From NCBI RefSeq assembly GCF_000423465.1, contig NZ_AUIA01000019.1:1-64000 (forward strand): a DNA stretch of 64,000 bases. Reading direction: 5' to 3'. The notes below the pieces were generated by a model. It searched no databases. It was not told the origin of the DNA and worked only from the letters and a program-made list of their open reading frames with translations. The stretch is from Propionicicella superfundia DSM 22317 (GTDB lineage Bacteria > Actinomycetota > Actinomycetes > Propionibacteriales > Propionibacteriaceae). Positions 9,495-17,857 of the stretch are shown here, in pieces; position 1 is the stretch's first letter, and each line of letters begins with the position of its first letter. The position numbers and the translations under genes were made by a program.

Positions 9495-10355
9495 ATGCAG
9501 TACAACGAGAATGCGCAGCTCGATCCGTCGCAGATGGGCGGCGGGGGCGGAGGCAGGTCCGGGGGGAAGATCGCCCTCGGGGGAGGAGCAGGCCTCCTGG
9601 TGGTGATCCTCGCGCTCGTCTTCGGGCTGAACCCTTCGGCGTTGCTGGGCGACGGCACGACGACCGGCGAGACGTCCACCGGCGCGTACGCGCACTGCAC
9701 CCGGGGAAGTGACATCTCGGCCGACCGGGACTGCCGCTTCGTGGCGTACACCAACTCCATCCAGGCGTACTGGGCGTCCGCGGTGGAGGGCTACACGATG
9801 TCGACGACGAAGACCTTCACCGGTCGGATCGACACCGCGTGCGGCACCGCCACCTCCGCGGTCGGCCCCTTCTACTGCCCGGCCGACAGCACCGTCTACC
9901 TCGACACCGGCTTTTTCGACGATCTCGTCACCCAGCTCGGCGCGCAGGGCGGCGATGCCGCCGAGGCGTACGTCATCGCGCACGAGTACGGGCATCATGT
10001 GTCGAACCTGATCGGCACGCTCGACGAGGTGCAGCGAGCCGGAAACCAGACCGGCGCCACGTCCCCCCAGGTGCGGCTCGAACTGCAGGCAGACTGCTTC
10101 GCCGGTGTGTGGCTCAAGAACGCCCAGACCCAGGAGAACGGCCCGATCAGCGGTGTCACGACCGATGACCTCAAGCGTGCCGTGGACGCGGCCCAGGCGG
10201 TCGGTGACGACCGCATCCAGGAGCAGACCACCGGTCGGGTCGACCGCGAGTCGTGGACGCACGGGTCGACCGAGCAGCGCTCGCGCTGGCTCCTGGCGGG
10301 CTACTCGTCCGGCAACCCGAACTCGTGCGACACGTTCTCGGCCAAGACTCTCTGA
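9495..10355 (+). CDS. Neutral zinc metallopeptidase (YpfJ family)
   Basis: A short Gly-rich N-terminal tail leads to one membrane helix (about residues 28-48) and an extracytoplasmic peptidase domain. The zinc signature HEYGHH is at residues 163-168, and downstream ELQADCFAGVW provides the likely third ligand, as in the YpfJ/KPN_02809 family. Cysteine pairs in the domain suggest disulfides. GGGAGGT precedes the ATG at the right distance, so the start is firm. The physiological substrate of this family is unknown. Confidence 0.88.
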   Translation: MQYNENAQLDPSQMGGGGGGRSGGKIALGGGAGLLVVILALVFGLNPSALLGDGTTTGETSTGAYAHCTRGSDISADRDCRFVAYTNSIQAYWASAVEGYTMSTTKTFTGRIDTACGTATSAVGPFYCPADSTVYLDTGFFDDLVTQLGAQGGDAAEAYVIAHEYGHHVSNLIGTLDEVQRAGNQTGATSPQVRLELQADCFAGVWLKNAQTQENGPISGVTTDDLKRAVDAAQAVGDDRIQEQTTGRVDRESWTHGSTEQRSRWLLAGYSSGNPNSCDTFSAKTL

Positions 10356-10385
10356 GGCCTCCCGGTCACGGTGCCGCCCGGGAGG

Positions 10386-11333
10386 TCAGCCGACCTTCTC
10401 GCCGTCCAGCGTCGTGGTGAAGCTCGTCCCGCCGACCGTGAAGTACATCTTCGGTGTGCCGGTTCCCTCGCGATCCTCGACAGCGACGCTCCAGACCGTC
10501 TCGCTGGTGAACGTGCCCTCCTGCCGCAGGCCCTCCAGCACCTGCCAGATGCGGTCGGCGGACACGACGGAGGCGTGGAACTCGGGCCGGTCGGGTGCGT
10601 TGCTGCGCCCCGACGTGGACGCGGGGAACTTCGCCGGACGGAGCCGGCGCAAGGTCGTGTTGTTCATGCCGACGTAGTCGATGTAGGCACCCAGTGCCGA
10701 GTCCACGCCGACGCGGAACACCTGCTGCTTCTGCCCGATGGCGTCGGTGAGTCCCTCCTCGATCCCCGACTTGGTGTGGAAATCGAGCGTGGACACCAGC
10801 GTCCCGTCGGAACGGAAGAACACCGGTCGCGACTCGGGGTTCGTCGACACGGTCATGAGGACGTCCCCGCCGGAGTAGTCGACGACCTGCAGACTCTGCT
10901 GGGCATCCGATCCGGACACCGAGGACGCGGTGCGGAACAGGGCGCCGACATCGCTGAGGTTGAAGTCGTTGATGTCGAAGATGGCCTGGTCGACGTACTG
11001 GATGTCGGTGGCGACCTGCTTGATCGCGCCGTCGCGGTACCCCCACGCCTGGGCCTCCGCCCCGACGACGACCGTCACGGTCGCCTCGGTGCGGCTCACC
11101 TGAACCATGATGGTCCTGCTGTTGCCCGCAGCGTCGATGAGCTTGCGGATGATCTCGAGCCCCGCTTCGGGCTGGGTGAAGTCCGGTGCCGTGGTCGCCG
11201 ACGCGGTCACGCTCGGGCTGGCCGGCGAACTGGTGGCGACCGTCGGCGGTGAGGACGGCGTCGTGCAGCCGCCCGCGAACAGCACGAGGCCGATGAGCGC
11301 CGTCGCCAGCATCCGGATCGTCCTTCGAGCCAC
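10386..11333 (-). CDS. Predicted secreted lipoprotein of unknown function
   Basis: The N-terminus MARRTIRMLATALIGLVLFAGGC is a lipoprotein signal, with Cys23 as the likely lipidated residue, followed by a Pro/Ser/Thr linker. The mature domain of about 260 residues is mixed alpha/beta without a motif I recognise. Actinobacterial lipoproteins of this build act in cell-envelope upkeep or solute binding, but no such role is visible here. The gene is convergent with the metallopeptidase gene, only 30 bases separating them. Confidence 0.7.
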   Translation of the reverse strand: MARRTIRMLATALIGLVLFAGGCTTPSSPPTVATSSPASPSVTASATTAPDFTQPEAGLEIIRKLIDAAGNSRTIMVQVSRTEATVTVVVGAEAQAWGYRDGAIKQVATDIQYVDQAIFDINDFNLSDVGALFRTASSVSGSDAQQSLQVVDYSGGDVLMTVSTNPESRPVFFRSDGTLVSTLDFHTKSGIEEGLTDAIGQKQQVFRVGVDSALGAYIDYVGMNNTTLRRLRPAKFPASTSGRSNAPDRPEFHASVVSADRIWQVLEGLRQEGTFTSETVWSVAVEDREGTGTPKMYFTVGGTSFTTTLDGEKVG

Positions 11334-11372
11334 CCTTCGAGACTACAGGCCGGGTGTCTGGGCAGGCTGTGG

Positions 11373-11972
11373 ATGGGCGATGCTGGAGGGGTGCGTCCTC
11401 TCACCGATCCGGCGGTTCTCGTCGCTCCGACCCTTCTCGGCGCCGTGGTGCGCGTGGGCGATGTCGCCGTTCGTCTGACCGAGGTGGAGGCGTACGCGGG
11501 GGAGAGCGATCCCGCGTCCCACGCGTACCGAGGTCGCACGCGGCGCAACGCGGCGATGTTCGCGGAGGCGGGGGCCATCTACTGCTATCTGTCCCACGGG
11601 ATCCACACGGCGGTGAACATCGTGTGCCGGGAGGAGGGCGTCGCCGAGGCGGTGCTGTTGCGGGCGGGCGAGGTCGTCGCGGGCACCGAACTCGCGAGGC
11701 AGCGGCGAGGAGCCGGGGTGCCGGATCATCGGCTCGCCCGCGGCCCGGGCTGTCTGGGGCAGGCGCTGGGCCTTCGGGTCCTCGACTCGGGCCGACGGCT
11801 CGGAGACGCGGGGCTGTCCCTCGCACCCGCTGCGGTGCCCGCGTCGTGGACGCGCGGCGCCCGTGTCGGCGTGTCGCGCGCTGCGGACGTCTTGTGGCGG
11901 TTCTGGATTCCCGGCGACGCCACGGTCTCGGCGTACCGCCGCAACCGGCACGCACCCGCGCCGCCCGCGTGA
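11373..11972 (+). CDS. 3-methyladenine (alkyladenine) DNA glycosylase, Mpg/AAG type
   Basis: The 199-residue protein shows the AAG-fold signatures: LTEVEAYAG with the catalytic glutamate, DPASHAYRGRTRRNAAMF, and YCYLSHGIHTAVNIVC. It excises alkylated purines such as 3-methyladenine in base-excision repair. The ATG is used, but a GTG 18 bases downstream (giving MRPLTDPAVLV) is equally possible since neither has a well-spaced ribosome-binding site. It is divergent from the lipoprotein gene with only 39 bases between. Confidence 0.88.
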   Translation: MGDAGGVRPLTDPAVLVAPTLLGAVVRVGDVAVRLTEVEAYAGESDPASHAYRGRTRRNAAMFAEAGAIYCYLSHGIHTAVNIVCREEGVAEAVLLRAGEVVAGTELARQRRGAGVPDHRLARGPGCLGQALGLRVLDSGRRLGDAGLSLAPAAVPASWTRGARVGVSRAADVLWRFWIPGDATVSAYRRNRHAPAPPA

Positions 11973-12107
11973 GGCCCGAACCGGACCGAAAGACCTGCGG
12001 CAGATGGGACGGCAGGCCGATTCGCACTCCCCGGACAACCGGCAGCGGGGTAACATTTCGCTACGGTTGCCCTACGGGGCTACAACGCAAAGAAGCGAGG
12101 TTGAGCG

Positions 12108-12503
12108 ATGTCGCAATTGCACACAGAGGAGACGACGGACACCTCGAACGCCGTGGTCGTGTCGCGCCTGGTTCAGAGTTCCGTCAAGGAGGTCTGGCGA
12201 CGGCTCGTCAGCGACGAAGGCGCGAACGCGATACTCGGGGAGGGAGGCGTCCTGGGCGACAAGGGACACTCCTGGCGCGCGGCTGACGGCACGTACGGTG
12301 TCGTCCGCAGCTATCACCCGCTCGAGCAGATCCGCTTCAGCTGGCACGCCCACGACGGCGCGCCGGGCTCGATGGTCGACCTGCGTATGACTGCCGAGGG
12401 CGAGGCCGGCACCACGGTGGAGGTCCGCCACGACCGGCTCGGGCCGGACACGGATCCGAGCGAGATCCAGCGCCGCTGGGAAGAGGCACTGGACCGATTC
12501 TGA
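12108..12503 (+). CDS. SRPBCC (START/AHSA1-like) domain protein
   Basis: A single 131-residue domain with the helix-grip pattern of the AHSA1 group: VSRLVQSSVKEVWRRLVS at the N-terminus, a central strand EQIRFSWHAH and a C-terminal helix with RRWEEALDRF. These proteins bind hydrophobic ligands or act as co-chaperones; which applies here is unknown. A gene for a small heat-shock protein lies next downstream but has its own CIRCE-controlled promoter. Confidence 0.75.
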   Translation: MSQLHTEETTDTSNAVVVSRLVQSSVKEVWRRLVSDEGANAILGEGGVLGDKGHSWRAADGTYGVVRSYHPLEQIRFSWHAHDGAPGSMVDLRMTAEGEAGTTVEVRHDRLGPDTDPSEIQRRWEEALDRF

Positions 12504-12588
12504 GGCGAGAGCGGCGGGCCACGGCCCGCCGCTCATCGCTTCCGGCGGCGGATCTCCGGCGTTCGGAATACCTCGTCGTGCGAGGGCG

Positions 12589-12615
12589 TTAGCACTCATG
12601 TAACGAGAGTGCTAA
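12589..12615 (+). promoter_or_regulatory. CIRCE operator (HrcA site) upstream of hsp20
   Basis: TTAGCACTC-N9-GAGTGCTAA matches the CIRCE consensus at every position. It ends 28 bases before the hsp20 ATG, so it overlaps the promoter or early leader. CIRCE is bound by the HrcA repressor, which is inactivated when GroEL is titrated by unfolded protein. The hrcA gene is not in this window. Confidence 0.95.
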
Positions 12616-12643
12616 TCACTCGTCGAGGAGGGAGTTGGAGACA

Positions 12644-13075
12644 ATGGCTCGTAGCTTTGATCCGCTGCGTGAGATGGAGTCCTGGTTCTCGCAGGTGAAT
12701 CGCCTGCCGGCGACGGTGGCCATGCCCATGGACCTGTACCGGGACAACGACAAGTTCGTGGCGAGGATCGACCTGCCGGGTGTGGATCCGGCCAGCATCG
12801 ACGTCGACATCGACGGCCGCACGCTGACGGTCCGCGCCCAGCGCGCGGCGGACGTCCTGTCCGACCAGGCCAGGTGGTTGACGCGGGAGCGGCCCGCCGG
12901 GACGTTCGCCCGGCAGTTGACGCTCGGGTACGACGTCGCCCTGGACGGTATCGAGGCCGACTACAGCGACGGTGTCCTGACGCTGCACATCCCCGTGGCC
13001 GAAGAGGCGAGGCCTCGCAAGGTCGCCGTGCAGCATGTCGGCGGCGTCAAGCCGATCGAGGCGACCACGGAGTGA
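12644..13075 (+). CDS. Small heat-shock protein Hsp20 (alpha-crystallin family)
   Basis: The 143-residue protein has the alpha-crystallin domain: FVARIDLPGVDPASIDVDIDGRT in the early strands, and a conserved late strand ADYSDGVLTLHIPVAEEARP with the A-x-x-x-x-G-V-L signature. It is an ATP-independent holdase for unfolding proteins. GAGGAGGGA lies 10 bases before the ATG; a TTG three codons earlier is less likely. Control by HrcA is indicated by the perfect CIRCE site just upstream. Confidence 0.92.
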   Translation: MARSFDPLREMESWFSQVNRLPATVAMPMDLYRDNDKFVARIDLPGVDPASIDVDIDGRTLTVRAQRAADVLSDQARWLTRERPAGTFARQLTLGYDVALDGIEADYSDGVLTLHIPVAEEARPRKVAVQHVGGVKPIEATTE

Positions 13076-13093
13076 CCTCGGACTGACACATCC

Positions 13094-13130
13094 CCGTGGG
13101 GGCCCGTGCGTCGCGCACGGGCCCCCACGG
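13094..13130. terminator. Strong hairpin terminator after hsp20
   Basis: A perfect 17-bp stem starting CCGTGGGGGCCCGTGCG with a 3-base loop lies 18 bases after the hsp20 stop. The following gene is on the other strand and ends nearby, so the hairpin may serve both directions. Confidence 0.85.
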
Positions 13131-13311
13131 TCATGGACACGTTCTGGGTTTCTCCACGGTGGCGTGTCGACAGATACGCGGCTGTCCGCCGCCGCAGCGT
13201 CCTTCCAGAACCCCTCTCGGGCAAGCCAGATCGAACATCACCCATCGGTGCGACGGTCCCTGTCGCCAGGGCGGACCGGGGGTGGTTCTCACTTCCCTCG
13301 AAGGCCAGAGG

Positions 13312-14130
13312 TCAGGTCCTGCGCATATAGGCACGCGTGGTCAAGGGGGCGAAGATCGCGACGATAATTGCCGCTCCGAGCAGCGTCCACCAGGCATCGG
13401 TCCCCCAGACGCCGTCGTTCGTCAGCGCGCGCAGGGCGGTGATGAGATGCGAGAGCGGGTTCCATTCGGCGATGGGGCGCAACCAGGCGGGGAGTGTGCT
13501 GGTGGGGACGAAGGCGTTGGAGAAGAAGGTCATGGGCATCATGATGAGCGTGGCGATCCCCTGGACGGTCCCGGTCGTGCGGGCGGTTACGCCGAGAAGT
13601 GCCCAGATCCAGCTCACCGCCCACGTCACCACGATGACGAGCAGCGCTCCGGCGAGAATGCCCCATCCGCCGCCGGGGCGCCAGCCGATAAGGAGTCCGA
13701 CGAGCATGGTCAGGCTCGTGATGACCGCGTAGCGAATCGTGTCGGTCACCAAGGGCCCGGCCAACGGTGCGACGCGGGCGATCGGCAGGGACCGGAAGCG
13801 ATCGAACACGCCGGTGTCCATGTCCTCTCTCAGTTGTGTTCCTGTCAGGATCGAGGCCTGGACGACCGATTGCACGATGATCGCAGGGATGAGCGAGGGG
13901 AGATAGTCGGCGACGCTTCCGGCGATGGCGCCGCCAAAGAGGAAGGCGAACATGAAGGTGAAGATGAACGGCATCATCAAGACGTCGACCCACTGCTCGG
14001 GCGTTCTGCGCAGGCGCAGCAAGGCCCGATAGGCCATCGTCACGGTTTGAGAGATGGTGTCGTACAGGCCGATGTGCTTCTTCAGCACCGGGGGGACCAG
14101 GGCCGGCTGTTCCTGAGCGAGCGCGGTCAC
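13312..14130 (-). CDS. ABC-2-type drug exporter permease (DrrB-like)
   Basis: This 272-residue membrane protein has six predicted helices, with the conserved ABC-2 cytoplasmic segment VFDRFRSLPIARVAPLAG and the LIMMPMTFFSNAFVPTSTLP loop of the daunorubicin-resistance permease group. It pairs with the ATPase encoded just upstream; the GTG start overlaps that stop codon (GTGA). Together they would export a hydrophobic compound or lipid. It is the last gene of a four-gene minus-strand operon in which every junction overlaps. Confidence 0.88.
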   Translation of the reverse strand: MTALAQEQPALVPPVLKKHIGLYDTISQTVTMAYRALLRLRRTPEQWVDVLMMPFIFTFMFAFLFGGAIAGSVADYLPSLIPAIIVQSVVQASILTGTQLREDMDTGVFDRFRSLPIARVAPLAGPLVTDTIRYAVITSLTMLVGLLIGWRPGGGWGILAGALLVIVVTWAVSWIWALLGVTARTTGTVQGIATLIMMPMTFFSNAFVPTSTLPAWLRPIAEWNPLSHLITALRALTNDGVWGTDAWWTLLGAAIIVAIFAPLTTRAYMRRT

Positions 14131-15134
14131 GCGGCCACCTTCCCCGTGATCTCGGTTTGGGGATCCGCGGTGCCGTGACCCGTGATGGTCATGAACACCT
14201 CATCAAGGGTCGGTCGTTCCACGCTGACTTCTGCGAGGCGAATGCCCTGCGTCCGTAGCGCGATGAGCAGATCGGTAATGCGTTCAGGGTCCGCCATCGG
14301 GGCGGTGATGTGCCCGCGTTCGGGTGTGGCCGAGGCGCGGGTGCCGAGGACGTGCTCGGTGGTCGCCAGCGCCGCGTCGGTGACGGCGGCATCTGCCAGG
14401 GCGAGCTGGAGTGTTGCCGTGCCGACGAGCGCCTTGAGGTCGTTCGCCGTTCCCTCGGCGACGACGCGTCCACGGTCGATGACGGCGATGCGGTCCGCAA
14501 GATGGTCGGCCTCGTCGAGGTACTGGGTTGTAAGGAGCACGGTCGACCCATTCGCGACGAGGTCGCGGATGACGTCCCACATCTGTCCGCGTGTGCGGGG
14601 ATCGAGGCCGGTCGTCGGCTCGTCGAGGAAGATCAGCGGGGGCTGTGCGATCAGGCTGGAGGCGAGGTCGAGGCGCCGCCGCATGCCGCCAGAGTATTTG
14701 GCGACCGGCCGAGTCGCGGCCTCGGCGAGTCCGAAGGCGTCGAGCAGATCGAGCCCCCGACGCTTCGCGCCTTGTCGTCCGAGGCCGAGCAGTCGCCCGA
14801 AGACGACCATGTTCTCGATTCCGGAGATCTTCTCGTCGACCGAGGCGTCCTGCCCGGTCACGCCGATGAGCTGCCTGACGACATCCGGCTCGTCGATGAC
14901 GTCATGGCCGAAGATGCTGGCGCGACCGCCGTCGGGTCGGAGCAAGGTGGTGAGCATGGAGATGGTGGTGGTCTTTCCGGCCCCGTTCGGGCCGAGGACC
15001 CCGTAGACCGTGCCTCGATCGACACGCAGGTCGACTCCGTCGACCGCGCGAGTCGTGCCGAAGGTCTTGACGAGGCCTTCCGCGACGATCGCGATGTCGG
15101 TCGCATCGATGGAAGTCACTGGTTGTCCCTTCAT
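14127..15134 (-). CDS. ABC exporter ATP-binding subunit (DrrA-like)
   Basis: A 335-residue ATPase with Walker A GPNGAGKTTT near residue 50, signature YSGGMRRRLDLA, Walker B LIFLDEPTTGLD and switch histidine region followed by a C-terminal extension (about residues 240-335) typical of DrrA proteins. It energises the DrrB-like permease encoded next. The ATG overlaps the stop of the Clp-N-domain gene (ATGA). A second possible start is the VTSIDATD valine six codons in. The gene order regulator, Clp-N protein, ATPase, permease suggests export that is induced by the transported ligand or by stress. Confidence 0.9.
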   Translation of the reverse strand: MKGQPVTSIDATDIAIVAEGLVKTFGTTRAVDGVDLRVDRGTVYGVLGPNGAGKTTTISMLTTLLRPDGGRASIFGHDVIDEPDVVRQLIGVTGQDASVDEKISGIENMVVFGRLLGLGRQGAKRRGLDLLDAFGLAEAATRPVAKYSGGMRRRLDLASSLIAQPPLIFLDEPTTGLDPRTRGQMWDVIRDLVANGSTVLLTTQYLDEADHLADRIAVIDRGRVVAEGTANDLKALVGTATLQLALADAAVTDAALATTEHVLGTRASATPERGHITAPMADPERITDLLIALRTQGIRLAEVSVERPTLDEVFMTITGHGTADPQTEITGKVAA

Positions 15135-15619
15135 AGGTTGTGGAGTGCCGTCTGGGCGGCGGAGAGGAGTTCCGTCCGGTCGAGGCCGCCGCGGATCAGC
15201 GCGCGGGGAACGGTTCCAAGCTCGGCGGAGAGGATGCCGACGAGCAGCGTGAGATCGCTGGGGGGCTGAGTGCGTTCTCGTCGGCCGGGAGTGAGACGGC
15301 TGCCGCGATCCCAGGCTTCTTTGGCGGACGCCGAGAGACGTGGGTGGCCGGTGAATGCACGTGGCGCGGCCGCCAGCCGGGTCGGATCCGGGATGCTCAG
15401 GCCGATCCTGGCGAGAGTGTGGTCGCGCTCCCGGTCGAGGGCGGTCGAGAAGGCCTCGTGGGTCAGGCCTTGCGGCGAGAGGATCCGGGCGGCTGTGCGG
15501 TCTTGGTCGGAGAGCAAGGCGAGGAGCAGATGTTCCGCCGCGACGGTCGCAGACGAACGAGTGGCCGCCTCGGCCTGTGCGACGTCAAGCAGGGCGCGGA
15601 AGCCCGCCTGGTCAGCCAT
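15131..15619 (-). CDS. Clp amino-terminal (Clp-N) repeat domain protein
   Basis: The 162-residue protein resembles the double Clp-N repeat of ClpC/ClpA without any AAA+ ATPase: AATRSSATVAAEHLLLALL is the repeat hallmark, and a second degenerate copy occupies the C-terminal half. In Clp ATPases this domain binds adaptors and substrates. Free-standing versions are found next to HTH genes in actinobacteria and may be ligand- or protein-sensing partners; that role is inference. I chose the ATG at 15619, with AGGAGGAAC upstream, which overlaps the preceding HTH gene by 8 bases. Confidence 0.8.
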   Translation of the reverse strand: MADQAGFRALLDVAQAEAATRSSATVAAEHLLLALLSDQDRTAARILSPQGLTHEAFSTALDRERDHTLARIGLSIPDPTRLAAAPRAFTGHPRLSASAKEAWDRGSRLTPGRRERTQPPSDLTLLVGILSAELGTVPRALIRGGLDRTELLSAAQTALHNL

Positions 15620-15851
15620 TGTTCCTCCTGCGCAGATCGAGGCCCAGTGAGGCCACTCGGCGCACGTGCTTCTTGTGCACCGCCTGCCGGGTGACGTCGA
15701 GGGCTTCGGCGATCTGTGCCCATCCCCAACCGGAGCGCAGCGCCCGTTCGACCGCGGAATCCTCCAATTGGTCGGCGAGCGCTCGGAGGGCACCGACGGC
15801 TGCGAGATCGTCGGCGATGGGGTCGTCCGCGGAAGCGGATCCGATACTCAT
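15612..15851 (-). CDS. Small helix-turn-helix DNA-binding protein
   Basis: A 79-residue protein with a clear helix-turn-helix at about residues 40-62 (SGWGWAQIAEALDVTRQAVHKK). It heads a four-gene operon with a Clp-N protein and an ABC exporter. A pair of identical palindromes begins five bases before its ATG, so autoregulation is likely. The missing effector domain may be supplied in trans by the Clp-N protein, which overlaps it by 8 bases. Confidence 0.8.
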   Translation of the reverse strand: MSIGSASADDPIADDLAAVGALRALADQLEDSAVERALRSGWGWAQIAEALDVTRQAVHKKHVRRVASLGLDLRRRNNG

Positions 15852-15855
15852 GGGT

Positions 15856-15897
15856 GCAACTCTAGTTGCTTAACCAGCGTTAGGCAACTTGAGTTGC
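15856..15897. promoter_or_regulatory. Two identical-core palindromes, nested in a larger dyad, upstream of the HTH/Clp-N/ABC operon
   Basis: GCAACT-CT-AGTTGC at 15856-15869 and GCAACT-TG-AGTTGC at 15884-15897 are centred 28 bases apart. Between them TAAC-CAGC-GTTA forms a third dyad, so the whole block is symmetric about 15876. It lies immediately upstream of the operon start. It is the obvious candidate operator for the 79-residue HTH protein. Confidence 0.7.
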
Positions 15898-15934
15898 TCT
15901 GCCTCGGCGGAGTCAACACATGTTCGGAGAGAGG

Positions 15935-17113
15935 TCAGGGGTGAACGGGCGCCGGGACGACCGGCTTCGTGGCGCGGATCGTCGCTGACCGGGCCGCATC
16001 GTGCACCGCGTGCGACACGGTCACGGAGACACCTTCGAAACCCGCTCGCCTGAGGGCGGCACGGTACTGATCGGCCGTGAGGGCGCCGGCGATACACCCT
16101 GTCCACTGTGCGACGTCCGCACGGGTCTCTTCGTCGAGGTCCCCGGTGAGGACGACGTCCGAGATCGCCAGCCGGCCCCCGGGGACCAGTACCCGGAAGG
16201 TCTCGGCGATCGCACGCTCCTTGTCGGCGGCGAGATTGACCACGCAGTTGCTGATGACGACGTCCACGGAGCGGTCGGGCAGCGGCAGATCCTCCAGGAC
16301 TCCCTGTATGAACTCGGCATTGGTGACGCCGGCGCGTGTCGCCTGCGACCGGGCGAGGTCGAGCATCTCCGGCGTCATGTCCACGCCGACCGCACGGCCC
16401 GTCGGCCCGACGCGCTGAGCGGCGATGAGGACGTCCGCTCCGGCCCCGCAGCCCAGATCGAGCACGGTCTCACCCGGCTGCGGGTCGGCGGCCGACGTGG
16501 GCACGCCGCAGCCCAGCGAAAGCCCGAGAGCCTCGGCGGGAGCGCCCTGGGCGTCGTCGGCGGTGTAGAGGGTCGCGCCGAACACCCCGTCGGGCGTGAG
16601 CGCGGCCGGGGTGCAGCACGACGCGGACGCCTCGCGGGCGATGGCCGCGTATCGCTCGCGGACGGATTCCCGGATGTCGGCGTCGGGCGCCGATTCGGTG
16701 GACGCGGGCGGAGTGCAGCAGGAGGTCGTCGCGTCGGCCGCGGGGCCGCAGCAGTCGGCGCCGGCGGCGTCGTCGGCGCAACAGTCACCGGTGAGGATGG
16801 CGACGGCGTCGGGCATCTCGCCGGCGCAGGCCGGGTTCACCCGATAGGTGGATTGGGTGCCGGATCGTGTGACCGTGAGGAAGCGCGTGGCCACCAGGGC
16901 CGCCAGGTGGTGGCTGATGGTGGACTGGGACACCGGGAACGTGGCGGTGAGGTCCTTCACGGACGCCCCGCCGGGGTGCTGGGCGATCCATGCGAGGAGT
17001 TGGACGCGGGTCGCATCCGACAAGGTGCGGAACCACTCCGCGTACTCTTCGGCGCGATCGCGGGCGAGCATGCGGGGTGCGGGGAGGACCGGTAGGCCGA
17101 GGACGTCGCTCAT
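15935..17113 (-). CDS. ArsR repressor fused to an ArsM-type arsenite S-adenosylmethyltransferase
   Basis: Residues 20-95 are an ArsR winged helix (TLSDATRVQLLAWI, SQSTISHHLAALV). Residues 150-380 are a class I methyltransferase of the small ArsM type: RYAAIARE, GCGVPT, then the SAM loop LDLGCGAGADV near 219, DMTPEML, ISNCVVNL and a late Cys at 340. Cysteine pairs lie at 111-112, 121-122, 132-133 and 166-167; Cys290 and Cys340 match positions used for As(III) in ArsM enzymes. The enzyme would methylate arsenite with SAM. The N-terminal domain likely represses its own promoter. No arsB, acr3 or arsC is adjacent. Confidence 0.88.
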   Translation of the reverse strand: MSDVLGLPVLPAPRMLARDRAEEYAEWFRTLSDATRVQLLAWIAQHPGGASVKDLTATFPVSQSTISHHLAALVATRFLTVTRSGTQSTYRVNPACAGEMPDAVAILTGDCCADDAAGADCCGPAADATTSCCTPPASTESAPDADIRESVRERYAAIAREASASCCTPAALTPDGVFGATLYTADDAQGAPAEALGLSLGCGVPTSAADPQPGETVLDLGCGAGADVLIAAQRVGPTGRAVGVDMTPEMLDLARSQATRAGVTNAEFIQGVLEDLPLPDRSVDVVISNCVVNLAADKERAIAETFRVLVPGGRLAISDVVLTGDLDEETRADVAQWTGCIAGALTADQYRAALRRAGFEGVSVTVSHAVHDAARSATIRATKPVVPAPVHP

Positions 17114-17126
17114 ATCGGGAATCTAT

Positions 17127-17144
17127 CATCGACGATCATCGATG
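17127..17144. promoter_or_regulatory. Candidate ArsR operator upstream of the arsR-arsM fusion
   Basis: CATCGA-N6-TCGATG, with further partial symmetry, lies 13 bases before the fusion gene's ATG. Position and the AT-rich ATCATC-type dyad fit ArsR-family sites. Confidence 0.5.
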
Positions 17145-17197
17145 CAAACTGTGCCCGCTCGCCGGAATGATGGCCGCCGCGCGCGCGTTAGGGTGGC

Positions 17198-17833
17198 ATG
17201 GTGCGATGGACACGGAGTGTGACGGCCGAGAACGCCCTGCCGGGGCGATCGCGGCCGATCCTGACAGGTGTGGTGTACCACGAGGTGTTCGGCACCCCGC
17301 TGGAGCCTGTGCCGAGCGGTCCCGAGGTCGCCTACGTCGCTCTCGGTTGTTTCTGGGGGGCCGAGAAGCTGTTCTGGGGCGTCCCCGGCGTGATCTCGAC
17401 GGCAGTCGGCTATCAAGGCGGGTTCACGCCGAATCCGACCTATGAAGAGGTGTGCTCCGGGATGACCGGGCATGCCGAGACGGTTCGCGTCGTCTTCGAT
17501 CCGGCGACGGTGTCGTACCGCGACCTGCTGAAGGTGTTCTTCGAGAACCACGATCCCACGCAGGGCGACAGGCAGGGCAACGACATCGGCACGCAGTACA
17601 GGTCGGCGATCTTCCCGGTGTCCGAGGAGCAGCGTGCGGCGGCCGGTGAGGTTCGCGACGCCTTCCAGGCCGAGCTGTCCGGCCACGGGTACGGCGCGAT
17701 CACCACGACCATCGCACCGGGTGCGCTGCCCCCGTTCTATCTCGCCGAGCGCTATCACCAGCAGTACCTCGACAAGAACCCGAACGGGTATTGCCCGGTC
17801 CACGCCACCGGCGTGACCTGCAACGCCGGCTGA
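17198..17833 (+). CDS. msrA: Peptide methionine sulfoxide reductase MsrA
   Basis: The 211-residue enzyme has the catalytic GCFWG motif with Cys51, followed by [24 protein letters not shown] and [11 protein letters not shown], all diagnostic of MsrA. The resolving cysteines are in the C-terminal [11 protein letters not shown]. It reduces methionine-S-sulfoxide in oxidised proteins using thioredoxin. It is divergent from the ArsR-ArsM gene and convergent with the Lrp/AsnC gene, so it is transcribed alone. Confidence 0.95.
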   Translation: MVRWTRSVTAENALPGRSRPILTGVVYHEVFGTPLEPVPSGPEVAYVALGCFWGAEKLFWGVPGVISTAVGYQGGFTPNPTYEEVCSGMTGHAETVRVVFDPATVSYRDLLKVFFENHDPTQGDRQGNDIGTQYRSAIFPVSEEQRAAAGEVRDAFQAELSGHGYGAITTTIAPGALPPFYLAERYHQQYLDKNPNGYCPVHATGVTCNAG

Positions 17834-17857
17834 GGCGGATGCCGTCGTCCGCGTCGG

